The notes under the pieces: generated by a model | Databases searched by the model: none | Told to the model about the DNA's origin: nothing | Seen by the model: only the letters and a program-made list of their open reading frames with translations | Source of the DNA: Gp6-AA40 sp036407095 | GTDB taxonomy: Bacteria; Acidobacteriota; Vicinamibacteria; Vicinamibacterales; UBA2999 | NCBI GenBank assembly: GCA_036407095.1 | Contig: DASWZV010000174.1 | Span: 372,001-436,000, forward strand | Length of the DNA: 64,000 bases | Direction: 5' to 3' | Translations under genes and position numbers: made by a program | Shown: in pieces, positions 7,480-14,887 of the stretch | How the letters are laid out: every line of letters begins with the position of its first letter | Position numbering within the stretch: the first letter of the stretch is position 1

Positions 7480-8607
7480 ATGAGCAAGTTGCCCTTAGCG
7501 ATTGTGCTGACGGCTGTGATCGCGATTGCGGTGTTCGCGGCCCACGCGCAGAACGCGCCTCCGGCTGGACAGGCGAACGCGCCGCAGGCGCCGGGGCGCG
7601 GGCAAGCCGCGGATCAGGGAAACGCGCAGGGCCGAGGACGGGCAGGCGCGGATCCGTACGCCAATAACGCCGCCCCCGGTACGCTGACCTTCCCGCTTGC
7701 GGCACCCGCGGGCAAGGACAGTAACGCCCGCAACGTCGCGCCGATGGGCGCGACCAATCAGGGTCCGTTCGATCCGGCGACCTGGAAATACGGGACCGCG
7801 TTCAATGCGCCTCCGGGCTCGAAGATCTGGAATCCGGTGAAGTTGAAGCTGATGGCCGGTGGAAAGGTCACTGGCGGCACGCTGTTCAGCGCAAGCGATC
7901 CAGCGACGTACTGCGCGATGGCCAACGCCGGCTACGACTTCATCTGGACCGAGATGCAGCACGATCAGCGCGACTGGGAGACCGCGTCGAAGATGTGGCA
8001 CACCTGCCCGTACGCGAAGGCCGTGCCCGGCGTTCGCGTCGCCTACACCGACGAACGTGAGATCCAGCACGCGCTCGATGCTGGCGCGCTCGTCGTGGTG
8101 GTGCCCACGGTCGATACGGTGCAGGAGGCGATCGAGGCACGCAACTGGACGTACTTCCCGCCGCTCGGCCGTCGCAGCAACGGCGGCGGGCAGGCGTTCG
8201 ACCCCAGCATGTGGGGGAACGTGCCGGGTGGTTACCGCAACACCATCAACGACAACATCGTGCTCGTCCTGATGATCGAGACGCTCGAAGGGCTGAAGAA
8301 CGCCGACGAGATCGCGAAGGTGCCTGGCGTATCAGCGCTGTTTGCCGCGAGCGGCGATCTCGGGAACTTCTCCGGGTTCAGGCAGGGCACACCCGACTAC
8401 GAGCGTGCGATCAACATCGTCCATGACGCGACGCTCAAAGCGGGCATTCGTTTGTGCGGACCGATTGCGTGGCGCGACCGTCCGGACTTCACCTGCTTCC
8501 AGGCGGGCAGCGAGACCGCCGCGATCGCACGCGGTGTGGCAGCCGAATTGGGGCCGCTCGCGAATACGCAGGGGAAGCCCGAAGTCGGGCCGTTCGCGAA
8601 GCAGTAA
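7480..8607 (+). CDS. Exported HpcH/HpaI (2,4-dihydroxyhept-2-ene-1,7-dioate-type) aldolase family protein
   Basis: A 375-aa protein with a signal peptide (about 24 residues ending AHAQ), a low-complexity Ala/Gly/Gln linker to about residue 70, then an HpcH/HpaI aldolase barrel. Motifs: GGTLFSASDPATYCAMANAGYDFIWTEMQHD, DAGALVVVVPTVDT, LMIETLEGL (metal-ligand Glu) and AASGDLGNFSG (metal-ligand Asp). Usual members are cytoplasmic class II aldolases of about 250-270 aa that split 4-hydroxy-2-oxoacids; an exported form is less usual. The ATG at 7480 has GGTGGAG just upstream. It follows the convergent-free end of the esterase gene and is probably transcribed alone. Confidence 0.88.
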   Translation: MSKLPLAIVLTAVIAIAVFAAHAQNAPPAGQANAPQAPGRGQAADQGNAQGRGRAGADPYANNAAPGTLTFPLAAPAGKDSNARNVAPMGATNQGPFDPATWKYGTAFNAPPGSKIWNPVKLKLMAGGKVTGGTLFSASDPATYCAMANAGYDFIWTEMQHDQRDWETASKMWHTCPYAKAVPGVRVAYTDEREIQHALDAGALVVVVPTVDTVQEAIEARNWTYFPPLGRRSNGGGQAFDPSMWGNVPGGYRNTINDNIVLVLMIETLEGLKNADEIAKVPGVSALFAASGDLGNFSGFRQGTPDYERAINIVHDATLKAGIRLCGPIAWRDRPDFTCFQAGSETAAIARGVAAELGPLANTQGKPEVGPFAKQ

Positions 8608-8612
8608 TCGTT

Positions 8613-8737
8613 GGAAACGGAGGAAACGGAGAAATTGGATCACACGGAAGCAACGGGGATAACGGAGATCGATATTGTCAATCTCCGTTACCTCTGTTGC
8701 CTCCGTGTAGTTTGAACTCCGTTCTCTCCGTGTTTCC
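8613..8737. repeat. Family B double hairpin
   Basis: Inner arms 8642-8669 (ACACGGAAGCAACGGGGATA...) and 8681-8708 (...GTTGCCTCCGTGT) pair at 24 of 28 positions. Outer arms 8613-8631 (GGAAACGGAGGAAACGGAG) and 8717-8737 (CTCCGTTCTCTCCGTGTTTC) pair with small bulges. It fills the space between the aldolase stop and the MBL gene and ends about 10 bases before that gene's ribosome site, so folding could influence its translation or act as a terminator. Confidence 0.65.
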
Positions 8738-8754
8738 CCAGGCAAGGAGGCAGA

Positions 8755-9717
8755 ATGAAGAGGCCAGTCGTACTAGGCACACTGATCACAATGGGCCTGT
8801 TGTCCATTTCTGTGACCGCGTTGCAACAGGCGCCGGGCGGCGGCGGTGCGACGGCGCAACCTGCACCGCGCGTGGTCGAAGTGAACAAGCTGAAGGACAA
8901 CCTGTTCATGATGACCGGCGGAGGCGGCAACAGCGCGGTCTTCGTGACGACCACCGGCGTGGTCGTCGTAGACACGAAGAACCCGGGCTGGGGTCAGCCG
9001 CTCCTCGACAAGATCAAGAGCGTGACCGACAAGCCGGTGACGATGATCATCAACACGCATACGCACGGTGATCACGTGAGCGGCAACGTCGAGTTCCCGG
9101 CGACGGTCGAAGTCGTCACGCACGAGAACACCGCGAAGAACATGCAGGCGATGCGTCCTGCCTTCGGCGTGACGCCCGCGGCCGACGCCCCCAAGAACAT
9201 CTTCCAGGAGCACGGCGGCAAGGGCCTGCCGAAGAAGACCTTCAAGGACAAGTTGACGCTGGGAAAGGGCAACGACGAAGTCGATCTGTTCTACTTCGGC
9301 CGCGGCCACACCAACGGCGACGCGTGGGTCGTCTTCCCGGCGCTGCGCATCATGCACGCCGGCGACATCTTCTCGGGCAAGAACATCCCGCTGCTCGACA
9401 CCAACAACGGCGGCAGCGGCGTGGAGATCGGCAAGACGCTCGCCAAGGCGGCCAGCTCGATCAAGAACGTCGACACGATCATCACCGGCCACAGCACGAC
9501 GATGACGATGGCAGACCTTCGTGAGTACGCGCAGTTCAACGACGACTTCGCGGCCGCCGTGCATGACGGGAAGAAAGCGGGCAAGAGCGTCGACGACATC
9601 GCGGGCGCGTGGAAGATGCCGGAGAAATACAAGGGATACGCGGATCCGAGGGCCACACCGCAGAACACCGCCCGTCTGAAGAACAACGTGCAGATCGTGT
9701 TCGACGAAACAAAGTAG
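8755..9717 (+). CDS. Exported metallo-beta-lactamase-fold hydrolase
   Basis: A 320-aa secreted protein. Signal peptide about residues 1-24, then an MBL fold with the metal motif HTHTHGDH (about residue 104-111). The second His region is not obvious but YFGRGHTNGDAWVVFP and HAGDIF supply the His and bridging Asp. This GRGHTNGD arrangement is typical of a large group of periplasmic MBL hydrolases of unknown substrate in Acidobacteriota. A strong AAGGAGG precedes the ATG. Its closest relative in the window is the gene at 10891-11829, with long shared stretches (DKPVT-IINTHTHGDH), so the two probably arose by duplication with the EEP gene between them on the other strand. Confidence 0.9.
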   Translation: MKRPVVLGTLITMGLLSISVTALQQAPGGGGATAQPAPRVVEVNKLKDNLFMMTGGGGNSAVFVTTTGVVVVDTKNPGWGQPLLDKIKSVTDKPVTMIINTHTHGDHVSGNVEFPATVEVVTHENTAKNMQAMRPAFGVTPAADAPKNIFQEHGGKGLPKKTFKDKLTLGKGNDEVDLFYFGRGHTNGDAWVVFPALRIMHAGDIFSGKNIPLLDTNNGGSGVEIGKTLAKAASSIKNVDTIITGHSTTMTMADLREYAQFNDDFAAAVHDGKKAGKSVDDIAGAWKMPEKYKGYADPRATPQNTARLKNNVQIVFDETK

Positions 9718-9724
9718 TACGTAG

Positions 9725-9770
9725 GGTCCGGCTTCAGCCGGACCTGTAGAGCGCGGGCTTTAGCCCGCGC
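9725..9770. terminator. Two TTCA/TTTA-loop palindromes between convergent genes
   Basis: Perfect 8-bp stems: GGTCCGGC-TTCA-GCCGGACC (9725-9744) and GCGCGGGC-TTTA-GCCCGCGC (9751-9770). They sit between the MBL stop and the EEP stop (convergent), so a bidirectional terminator role is plausible. There is no U-run. The first belongs to the GTAGGG-plus-palindrome family repeated at 11830, 29017, 38319, 39633 and 39664. Confidence 0.6.
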
Positions 9771-9786
9771 GGATCAGCCCGCGCGG

Positions 9787-10830
9787 TCAGAATTGAATCG
9801 TCATCTGCAGAGGGACGTGATCGGATCCGAAACCATCGCTCAGGGTCCGACACGTGCGCATCAACCCGAAGTCGTCGAGTGTGCTGAACATGTAGTCCAG
9901 CCGGTCGCCAATCAGCGTGTCGATGCGGAGCGGCAGTCGAGATGTTCGACCCGTTCCGCATTCGTCCGCTCTGTGGATCTGCCCGCTCAGCGTCGTGACT
10001 GCCTTGTCGCTGAGTCCCTTCCGTGCATTCAGATCGCCGGCCACCACGAGCGGCATCGCGTTCGTGGCCACGAACGCCTTGATGGTGGCTGCGAGCGCAT
10101 CCGCCTGCATGACGCGATGATCGTCGGGGTCGAGACGCGCGACGATGACGCGTATCGGCTTGCCGCGTGAGCCCCGCGGTGTCACCGTCGCGGCGATCGC
10201 CACGCGGCGCTGTTTGCCGAATGGCAGTTCGATGGCCGTCACATCGCTGAGCGCTTCGGTCGAGAGCACGGCGTTGCCGCGGTCCTCGCGCTGCGACACA
10301 TTCGTCGCCGAACCGTTGCGCATCGACGGAACGTAGGCGAGCGAAAGATCGAGCTCGTTGGCGAGCGCGGTGACGTCCGGCGCCGGTCTGCGGGGACGGA
10401 TTGCGCCCGGGGGATGGAGCGTTGGCGGATAGGAGTCAGGGACATCCCACCCGGTTCGAAAGGTCTCCTGGAGGAGCACGACGAGGCCGCCGCTCTTCGA
10501 GGCGGTCTCTTTCATCAGCTCCGGTATCAACTCTTCGGCCCGGCCGCCGCCGACGTGGACGTTCCAGCTGAGGATCGTCAGCTGTGTGATGTCCGCCGAT
10601 TCTGTGAACACCGGCGCGCGCAACACCGGCCTGCCGACACTTTCGCACCAGGCGTTCAGGGTGGCGTCGCCGTTCCCCTTCCACCGCAACCACGTGACGC
10701 CGGCCACGGGTTCCAGACATCGAAGGACCGGTTCCGGAGGAACTGCCTGCGGTGGAGTCGACCGGGCGATCGCGAAGGCCGGGATCATCAGAGCGATCGC
10801 GCCGACATGGACGAGGCGAAGAGACGACAC
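9787..10830 (-). CDS. Exported endonuclease/exonuclease/phosphatase (EEP) family protein
   Basis: A 347-aa EEP-fold phosphodiesterase. Core motifs in order: LSWNVHVGGG, VVLLQE (metal Glu), REDRGNAVLS, VVAGDLNARKG (Asp-Asn pair), DYMFST and GFGSDHVPL (catalytic Asp-His). Family members cut phosphodiester bonds in nucleic acids, inositol phosphates or sphingolipids; the substrate here cannot be told. The GTG at 10830 was chosen because AAAGGAG lies about 8 bases upstream and the next residues form a signal peptide (SLRLVHVGAIALMIPAFA). It lies convergent with one MBL gene and divergent from the other. Confidence 0.88.
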   Translation of the reverse strand: MSSLRLVHVGAIALMIPAFAIARSTPPQAVPPEPVLRCLEPVAGVTWLRWKGNGDATLNAWCESVGRPVLRAPVFTESADITQLTILSWNVHVGGGRAEELIPELMKETASKSGGLVVLLQETFRTGWDVPDSYPPTLHPPGAIRPRRPAPDVTALANELDLSLAYVPSMRNGSATNVSQREDRGNAVLSTEALSDVTAIELPFGKQRRVAIAATVTPRGSRGKPIRVIVARLDPDDHRVMQADALAATIKAFVATNAMPLVVAGDLNARKGLSDKAVTTLSGQIHRADECGTGRTSRLPLRIDTLIGDRLDYMFSTLDDFGLMRTCRTLSDGFGSDHVPLQMTIQF

Positions 10831-10890
10831 GCGCCGCGCTCCTTTATGCAACTCGACTCTTAGGATAGGCTACCGGTCCGGGGGGACTTG

Positions 10891-11829
10891 ATGAGGCGAC
10901 GGCTTGTACTGGGAACGTTGATCGGGGTTGGCGTGTTGACGCTGGTCGTGTCCGGCCAGGGCCCTCCTGCAGGGCCGACCGCGGCGGCGTTGGCCGCGAC
11001 CAAGATCGAGAAGGTCAAGGACAACCTGTATGTGATCACCGGTTCAGGCGCAGAGAACCAGGACGCGTTCAGCGGCGGCAACACCGCCGTCTTCATCACC
11101 GCCAGCGGGGTGACGCTGGTCGACACCAAGCTGCCCGGATGGGGACCGACGATCCTCGAGAGGATCAAGACCGTCACCGACAAGCCGGTCACCCGCATCA
11201 TCAACACGCACACGCACGGCGATCACACTGGCGGCAACATGGCGCTCGGCCGCGGCACGGTCGAGATCGTCGTGCAGGAGAACACGAAGGCGAATCTGAC
11301 GAGAGATCCCTCGTACGTCGGCGCGAATGCCAAGTTCCTTCCCACCAGAACCTACAAGGACACCCTGACGATCGGTTCGGGGAAGGACGAGATCGATCTG
11401 TACTACTTCGGCCGCGGCCACACCAACGGCGACGCCTTCGTCGTGTTCAAGGCGCTGCGGACGATGCACGTGGGCGACATCTTCGCGTGGAAGGCGCTGC
11501 CCTATGTCGACACCGGCAACGGCGGCAGCGTCGTCGAACAGCCGGAGACGCTCGCGAAAGCCGTCGCAACGGTGAAGAACGTGGACACGATCATCAACGG
11601 CCACATTCCGGTGGGCACCTGGAACGACCTGAAGGAGTACGCACAGTTCACCAAGGAGTTCGTCGACTACGCCAGGGCCTCGATGAAGGCCGGCAAATCG
11701 GCGGAGCAGGCCGCCAAGGAATACGAAGTCGACCCGAAGTTCAAGGGCTACGTCGCGAGCGTGACCCCGATGTTCGGCGCTGCGGCCAATCTGCAGATCG
11801 CCTACGATGAGCTGAAAGCGAAAAAGTAG
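10891..11829 (+). CDS. Exported metallo-beta-lactamase-fold hydrolase (paralogue)
   Basis: A 312-aa paralogue of the 8755-9717 protein. Signal peptide about 20 residues (MRRRLVLGTLIGVGVLTLVV), then the MBL fold with INTHTHGDHTGGN, YFGRGHTNGDAFVVF and HVGDIFAW. A GGGGGA lies five bases before the ATG at 10891; an in-frame TTG one codon earlier is less likely. C-terminal part is helical (DLKEYAQFTKEFVDYAR), as in its paralogue. It ends 26 bases before the convergent BKACE stop with a perfect hairpin in the gap. Substrate unknown. Confidence 0.9.
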   Translation: MRRRLVLGTLIGVGVLTLVVSGQGPPAGPTAAALAATKIEKVKDNLYVITGSGAENQDAFSGGNTAVFITASGVTLVDTKLPGWGPTILERIKTVTDKPVTRIINTHTHGDHTGGNMALGRGTVEIVVQENTKANLTRDPSYVGANAKFLPTRTYKDTLTIGSGKDEIDLYYFGRGHTNGDAFVVFKALRTMHVGDIFAWKALPYVDTGNGGSVVEQPETLAKAVATVKNVDTIINGHIPVGTWNDLKEYAQFTKEFVDYARASMKAGKSAEQAAKEYEVDPKFKGYVASVTPMFGAAANLQIAYDELKAKK

Positions 11830-11849
11830 GGGCCGCCTTCAGGCGGCCC
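11830..11849. terminator. Perfect GGGCCGCC-TTCA hairpin
   Basis: GGGCCGCC, loop TTCA, GGCGGCCC, flanked by GTAG and CCTAC. It fills the 25-base gap between two convergent genes and could end both transcripts. Same palindrome family as 9725-9744. Confidence 0.6.
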
Positions 11850-11854
11850 TCGCC

Positions 11855-12688
11855 CTACATCAACCCCAGGATCTCCCTCGCAACCGCTGGTGATGCGACC
11901 TCCCGGTCGTACTCGCCGCACAGATCTTTCACGCGGGCGACGAGCTCCGCGTTCGACGCCGCGAGCCGCGTCTTGTCCCATCGGACGTTGTCCTCCAGAC
12001 CAGTACGACAGTGCCCGCCCATCTCGAGGCACCACCGGTTGACGTCGAGTTGATGACGGCCGATGCCCGCAGCGACCCAGGTGGCGTCTGGCATCAGCTC
12101 TCTCAGCTTCGCCACCTCGAATTCCAGGATGTCGCGCGCCGCCGGGAGCGCGTGCTTCACACCGAGTACGAACTGCACATGCAGCGGCCCCTTCAGCAGG
12201 CCCTCGCGCGCGTAGTCGATTGCGTTGTAGAGCATCGCCAGATCGAAGACTTCGATCTCCGGCTTCACGCGATAGTGGGTCATCTTCTCGGCCAGCTCGC
12301 GGATCAGATCGGGCGGGTTCTCGTACACGCGCGTCGGGAAGTTCACCGAGCCGGTCGAGAGCGATGCCATCTCGGGGCAGTGATGCAGCATCCCTCCGCG
12401 TTCGGACCCGACGCCCGATCGGCCGCCGGTCGAAAACTGCAGGATGATGTCGGGGCAGTGTCGGCGGATGCGCTCCTTGAAGTCCGCGAACTTGTCAGGG
12501 TTCGAGGTCGTCGTCTGATCGTCGTTGCGCACGTGCACGTGCACCATCGCCGCGCCAGCCTCGTACGCGGCGTGCGTCGACTCGACCTGCTCGTTCACCG
12601 TGATCGGCACGGCAGGATTGTTCTCCTTGCGCGGCACCGATCCGGTGATCGCCACGGTGATGATGCAGGGGCCGGCCCCGTTTTGCAT
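11855..12688 (-). CDS. BKACE family beta-keto acid cleavage enzyme (3-keto-5-aminohexanoate cleavage-like)
   Basis: A 277-aa zinc-dependent beta-keto acid cleavage enzyme (formerly DUF849, founding member Kce of lysine fermentation). The family condenses a beta-keto acid with acetyl-CoA to give a new CoA thioester and acetoacetate. Visible marks: CIITVAITGS at the start, VPITVNEQV, AGAAMVHVHVRN (metal-binding His pair), LQFSTGGRSG, SLSTGSVNFPTRVYEN, VLGVKHALPA. Substrate specificity is set by residues I cannot assign. The ATG at 12688 is preferred to an upstream TTG. A perfect-armed palindrome abuts it. Divergent from the cyclase gene, which may share regulation. Confidence 0.9.
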   Translation of the reverse strand: MQNGAGPCIITVAITGSVPRKENNPAVPITVNEQVESTHAAYEAGAAMVHVHVRNDDQTTTSNPDKFADFKERIRRHCPDIILQFSTGGRSGVGSERGGMLHHCPEMASLSTGSVNFPTRVYENPPDLIRELAEKMTHYRVKPEIEVFDLAMLYNAIDYAREGLLKGPLHVQFVLGVKHALPAARDILEFEVAKLRELMPDATWVAAGIGRHQLDVNRWCLEMGGHCRTGLEDNVRWDKTRLAASNAELVARVKDLCGEYDREVASPAVAREILGLM

Positions 12689-12704
12689 CGGATATGTATA
12701 TCCG
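12689..12704. promoter_or_regulatory. Candidate operator palindrome at BKACE start
   Basis: CGGATAT-GT-ATATCCG, 7-bp perfect arms, directly against the BKACE start codon and AT-rich compared with its surroundings. Its place and symmetry suit a dimeric regulator, but no regulator gene is adjacent. Confidence 0.35.
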
Positions 12705-12726
12705 ATTTCGAAGAACCACAAAGAAT

Positions 12727-12746
12727 CACGCAGAGATCTCTGCGTG
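12727..12746. repeat. Minimal family A palindrome
   Basis: A perfect 20-bp palindrome CACGCAGAGA-TCTCTGCGTG. It equals the terminal sequence of the large family A repeats with everything internal missing. It lies in the divergent intergenic region between the BKACE and cyclase genes. Confidence 0.65.
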
Positions 12747-12804
12747 AAAAGGCAGTCGACGCCGCCCAGAATTCATCTCTGTCGTTCGATCGCCGTGGAT
12801 GTAA

Positions 12805-12817
12805 AGTGAAGTTCACT
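12805..12817. promoter_or_regulatory. Candidate operator AGTGAA-G-TTCACT
   Basis: Six-base perfect arms around one base, ending about 18 bases before the cyclase start codon and just ahead of its GAGAGG ribosome site. Could be a regulator site; weak evidence. Confidence 0.25.
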
Positions 12818-12835
12818 TCCAGAGAGGTCACTGTC

Positions 12836-13828
12836 ATGACACGACGAGTAGGAATCGCTGCGTGTGCGATGTGTCTCGTGCTGGCCGGAACGGTCGTCGT
12901 CATGCGGGCGCAGGCGGGCGATCCGCATGCCGTGACCGCGGAACAGTACGAGAAGTGGAAGAAAGAGCTCTCCAACTGGGGACGCTGGGGCAAGGACGAT
13001 GAGATCGGCGCGCTGAATCTGATCACGCCGGCCAAGCGGAAGCAGGCGGCGGCGCTGGTGAAAGAGGGCGTGTCGGTGTCACTCGCGGCCGATGCCGATA
13101 CGGTGAAGGCGGTCGACAACCCCAATCCGTACGACGTGACGCACATCGGCATCCAGTCGGATCGGATCGCGGTCGAGTATCACGGCATCGCGCACACCCA
13201 TCTCGACTCGCTCGCGCACATCAACGAGCGCGGTGTCTTCTACAACGGCTACACGCCGCAACCGGATGTCGTCGTCAAAGAGGGTCATGCCCGGAACTCG
13301 ATTCACAACGTGAAGAACGGCGTCTTCACGCGCGGGATTCTCATCGACATCCCGCGCCTCAAGGGCGTGCCGTATCTCGAGCCGGGCACGCCGATCTACG
13401 TCGAGGATCTGGAGGCGTGGGAGAAGCGGGCCGGCATCAAGGTGTCAGCGGGCGATGCGCTCTTCGTACGCACCGGCGTGTGGGCGCGCCGCAAGGCGGT
13501 GGGCCCGTGGCTGCGAGGACGCGCCGAGGGCGGGCAGTCGGCGGGACTTCATCCATCGGTCCTTCCGTGGCTGAAGGCGCGCGACATCGCGCTGCTGGGA
13601 AGCGACCACCCGCAGTACGTCGCACCGGGGACGCCCGGCGCGCCGCGCGGCGCCGTCCACGATTTCGCGCTCGTCTATCTTGGGGTGCACCTGTTCGACA
13701 ACTGCGATCTGGAGGCGCTCGCCGACGCGGCCGCGGCGCGGAAGCGGTGGGAGTTCCTGCTGACCGCCGCGCCGCTTCCGATCCGGGGCGGAACCGGATC
13801 GCCGCTCAATCCGATCGCCACTTTCTGA
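12836..13828 (+). CDS. Exported cyclase family protein (kynurenine-formamidase-like)
   Basis: A 330-aa member of the cyclase/KynB family (PF04199). Signal peptide about residues 1-25, then a helical lead with WGRWGKDDEIGALNLITP, typical of the longer bacterial members. The metal-site region reads HGIAHTHLDSLAHI, matching the family H-x-T-H-x-D-x-x-x-H pattern. Later motifs are GDALFVRTGVW and LGSDHPQY. Known members hydrolyse N-formylkynurenine or isatin; this branch is not assigned. A frame open far upstream to 12011 runs through the divergent BKACE gene and was rejected: GAGAGG and a signal peptide support the ATG at 12836. Confidence 0.88.
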   Translation: MTRRVGIAACAMCLVLAGTVVVMRAQAGDPHAVTAEQYEKWKKELSNWGRWGKDDEIGALNLITPAKRKQAAALVKEGVSVSLAADADTVKAVDNPNPYDVTHIGIQSDRIAVEYHGIAHTHLDSLAHINERGVFYNGYTPQPDVVVKEGHARNSIHNVKNGVFTRGILIDIPRLKGVPYLEPGTPIYVEDLEAWEKRAGIKVSAGDALFVRTGVWARRKAVGPWLRGRAEGGQSAGLHPSVLPWLKARDIALLGSDHPQYVAPGTPGAPRGAVHDFALVYLGVHLFDNCDLEALADAAAARKRWEFLLTAAPLPIRGGTGSPLNPIATF

Positions 13829-13865
13829 CCGGCCGACGCCCGACAACGATCAACGGAGACGCCAC

Positions 13866-14609
13866 ATGATCAAGAGCCTTCGAGCGGTCGCGCTCGCCGC
13901 CGTATTCGTGAATGCGGGCTGTTCGCTTGCGACCGGAATCCGACTGAACACCGATGCGATCGGAAGGAGTACGGACACGATCGCCACCAACACGCAGGCG
14001 ATTCAGGCATCGACCAAGGAAACGACGACGCTCGTGCCCGCGCTGGAGGGCAGCCAGCGTCTGGTCGCTCCGCTGCAGGCGGTCGCGGGGCTGGACCCAG
14101 CCATGAAAAGCGTGGCCTCGCTGAGTGAACCGATGGGGCGTGTGGCCGCCCTCGACCCGAGCATGCGTGCGCTCGCAGAACTGCAGCAGCCGATGACGGA
14201 ACTGCTGGCGATCGGTCCGGGGCTCGATCGCGCCGCGGCGTTGGGCGGTCCGTTGACAGACGTCGCCGGGATGCGCACGAGTCTGGAATCAGTGGCGTCG
14301 CTGCGCGGGTCGCTCGATCAGGTCTCGGAGCTCGAGCCTCGTCTTCGCGCGGTGGCCGATCTCGGCGGGCCGCTGCAGCAGCTGAGCGCGCTGCGCGCGC
14401 CGCTTGAACAGGTGGGTTCGCTCACGGGGCCGATGTCGGCGCTTACCGGGGTGCTCAATCGGCCGCTGATGCTGCTGCTCGTCGCGGTCGCCGGTTTGCT
14501 CGCGTGGGGACTGGTCACGTTTCTGGCCGTGCGTCTCGCGATTCTCAGCACGGCCCGAACAACGGTTGCGCGCGTGAATGAGCCGATCACACGCTCGTGG
14601 ATTGAGTGA
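13866..14609 (+). CDS. Predicted lipoprotein with long repetitive stalk and C-terminal membrane helix (hypothetical)
   Basis: A 247-aa protein I do not recognise. Residues 1-19 look like a lipoprotein signal (AVFVNAGCS). Residues 25-195 are a regular helical repeat rich in Leu/Met/Ala with recurring LxxPMxxVAxL and LDPxMxxLAxL units (ALDPSMRALAELQQPMTELL, SEPMGRVAAL, LGGPLQQLSALRAPLEQV), one unit per roughly 22-24 residues. Residues 198-225 form a strong transmembrane helix (LMLLLVAVAGLLAWGLVTF) followed by a short basic tail. A lipid anchor plus a C-terminal helix would tether both ends of the stalk. A GGAG precedes the ATG. It follows the cyclase gene by 37 bases and may be cotranscribed. 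Confidence 0.6.
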   Translation: MIKSLRAVALAAVFVNAGCSLATGIRLNTDAIGRSTDTIATNTQAIQASTKETTTLVPALEGSQRLVAPLQAVAGLDPAMKSVASLSEPMGRVAALDPSMRALAELQQPMTELLAIGPGLDRAAALGGPLTDVAGMRTSLESVASLRGSLDQVSELEPRLRAVADLGGPLQQLSALRAPLEQVGSLTGPMSALTGVLNRPLMLLLVAVAGLLAWGLVTFLAVRLAILSTARTTVARVNEPITRSWIE

Positions 14610-14627
14610 ACCGCGGCGCGCTCCCGA

Positions 14628-14860
14628 GAAGAGCGTTCACGCAGAGATCGCTGAGGAGCAGGGAACGCGGAGGCTGCGCGACCGGTGGCCGCGCTCCGCG
14701 CGGGATGGATCGAGAGAAAGCTGCGAACACGAACGCCACCCTTATCCCACGGCGCTCGTGTTCGCAGCTTTCTCTCGATCCATACGCCGGCCTGTGGCCG
14801 GCGTCCACCGGTCGCCTCTGCGATCTCTGCTCCTCTGCGTGCTCTGCGTGAACGCTCTTC
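14628..14860. repeat. Family A four-way-junction inverted repeat, copy 1
   Basis: Nested pairing read directly. Outer stem 14628-14646 with 14842-14860 is a perfect 19 bp (GAAGAGCGTTCACGCAGAG). A second pairing joins 14653-14661 to 14827-14835 (9 bp). Inner stem 14678-14688 (GCGACCGGTGG) pairs with 14805-14815 (11 bp). Inside are three hairpins: 14689-14703 (CCGCGC-TCC-GCGCGG), a perfect 26-bp stem 14707-14732 with 14756-14781, and 14785-14803 (CGCCGGCC-TGT-GGCCGGCG). Only 1-3 nt separate these arms. It lies between two convergent genes. No protein is encoded here. Confidence 0.85.
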
Positions 14861-14887
14861 CCTGCGCCCCTCTGCCCCCTCAGCGAG

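Noticed and set aside
12011..12835. 275-residue N-terminal extension of the cyclase gene
   Set aside because: It is antisense to the BKACE gene, Arg/His-rich with no motif, and the ATG at 12836 has a ribosome site and signal peptide.
14628..14860. tRNA or known structured RNA
   Set aside because: The four-way junction recalls a cloverleaf, but arm lengths (26-bp distal arm), absence of an acceptor CCA and anticodon arm, and size exclude tRNA; no known RNA family was recognised.
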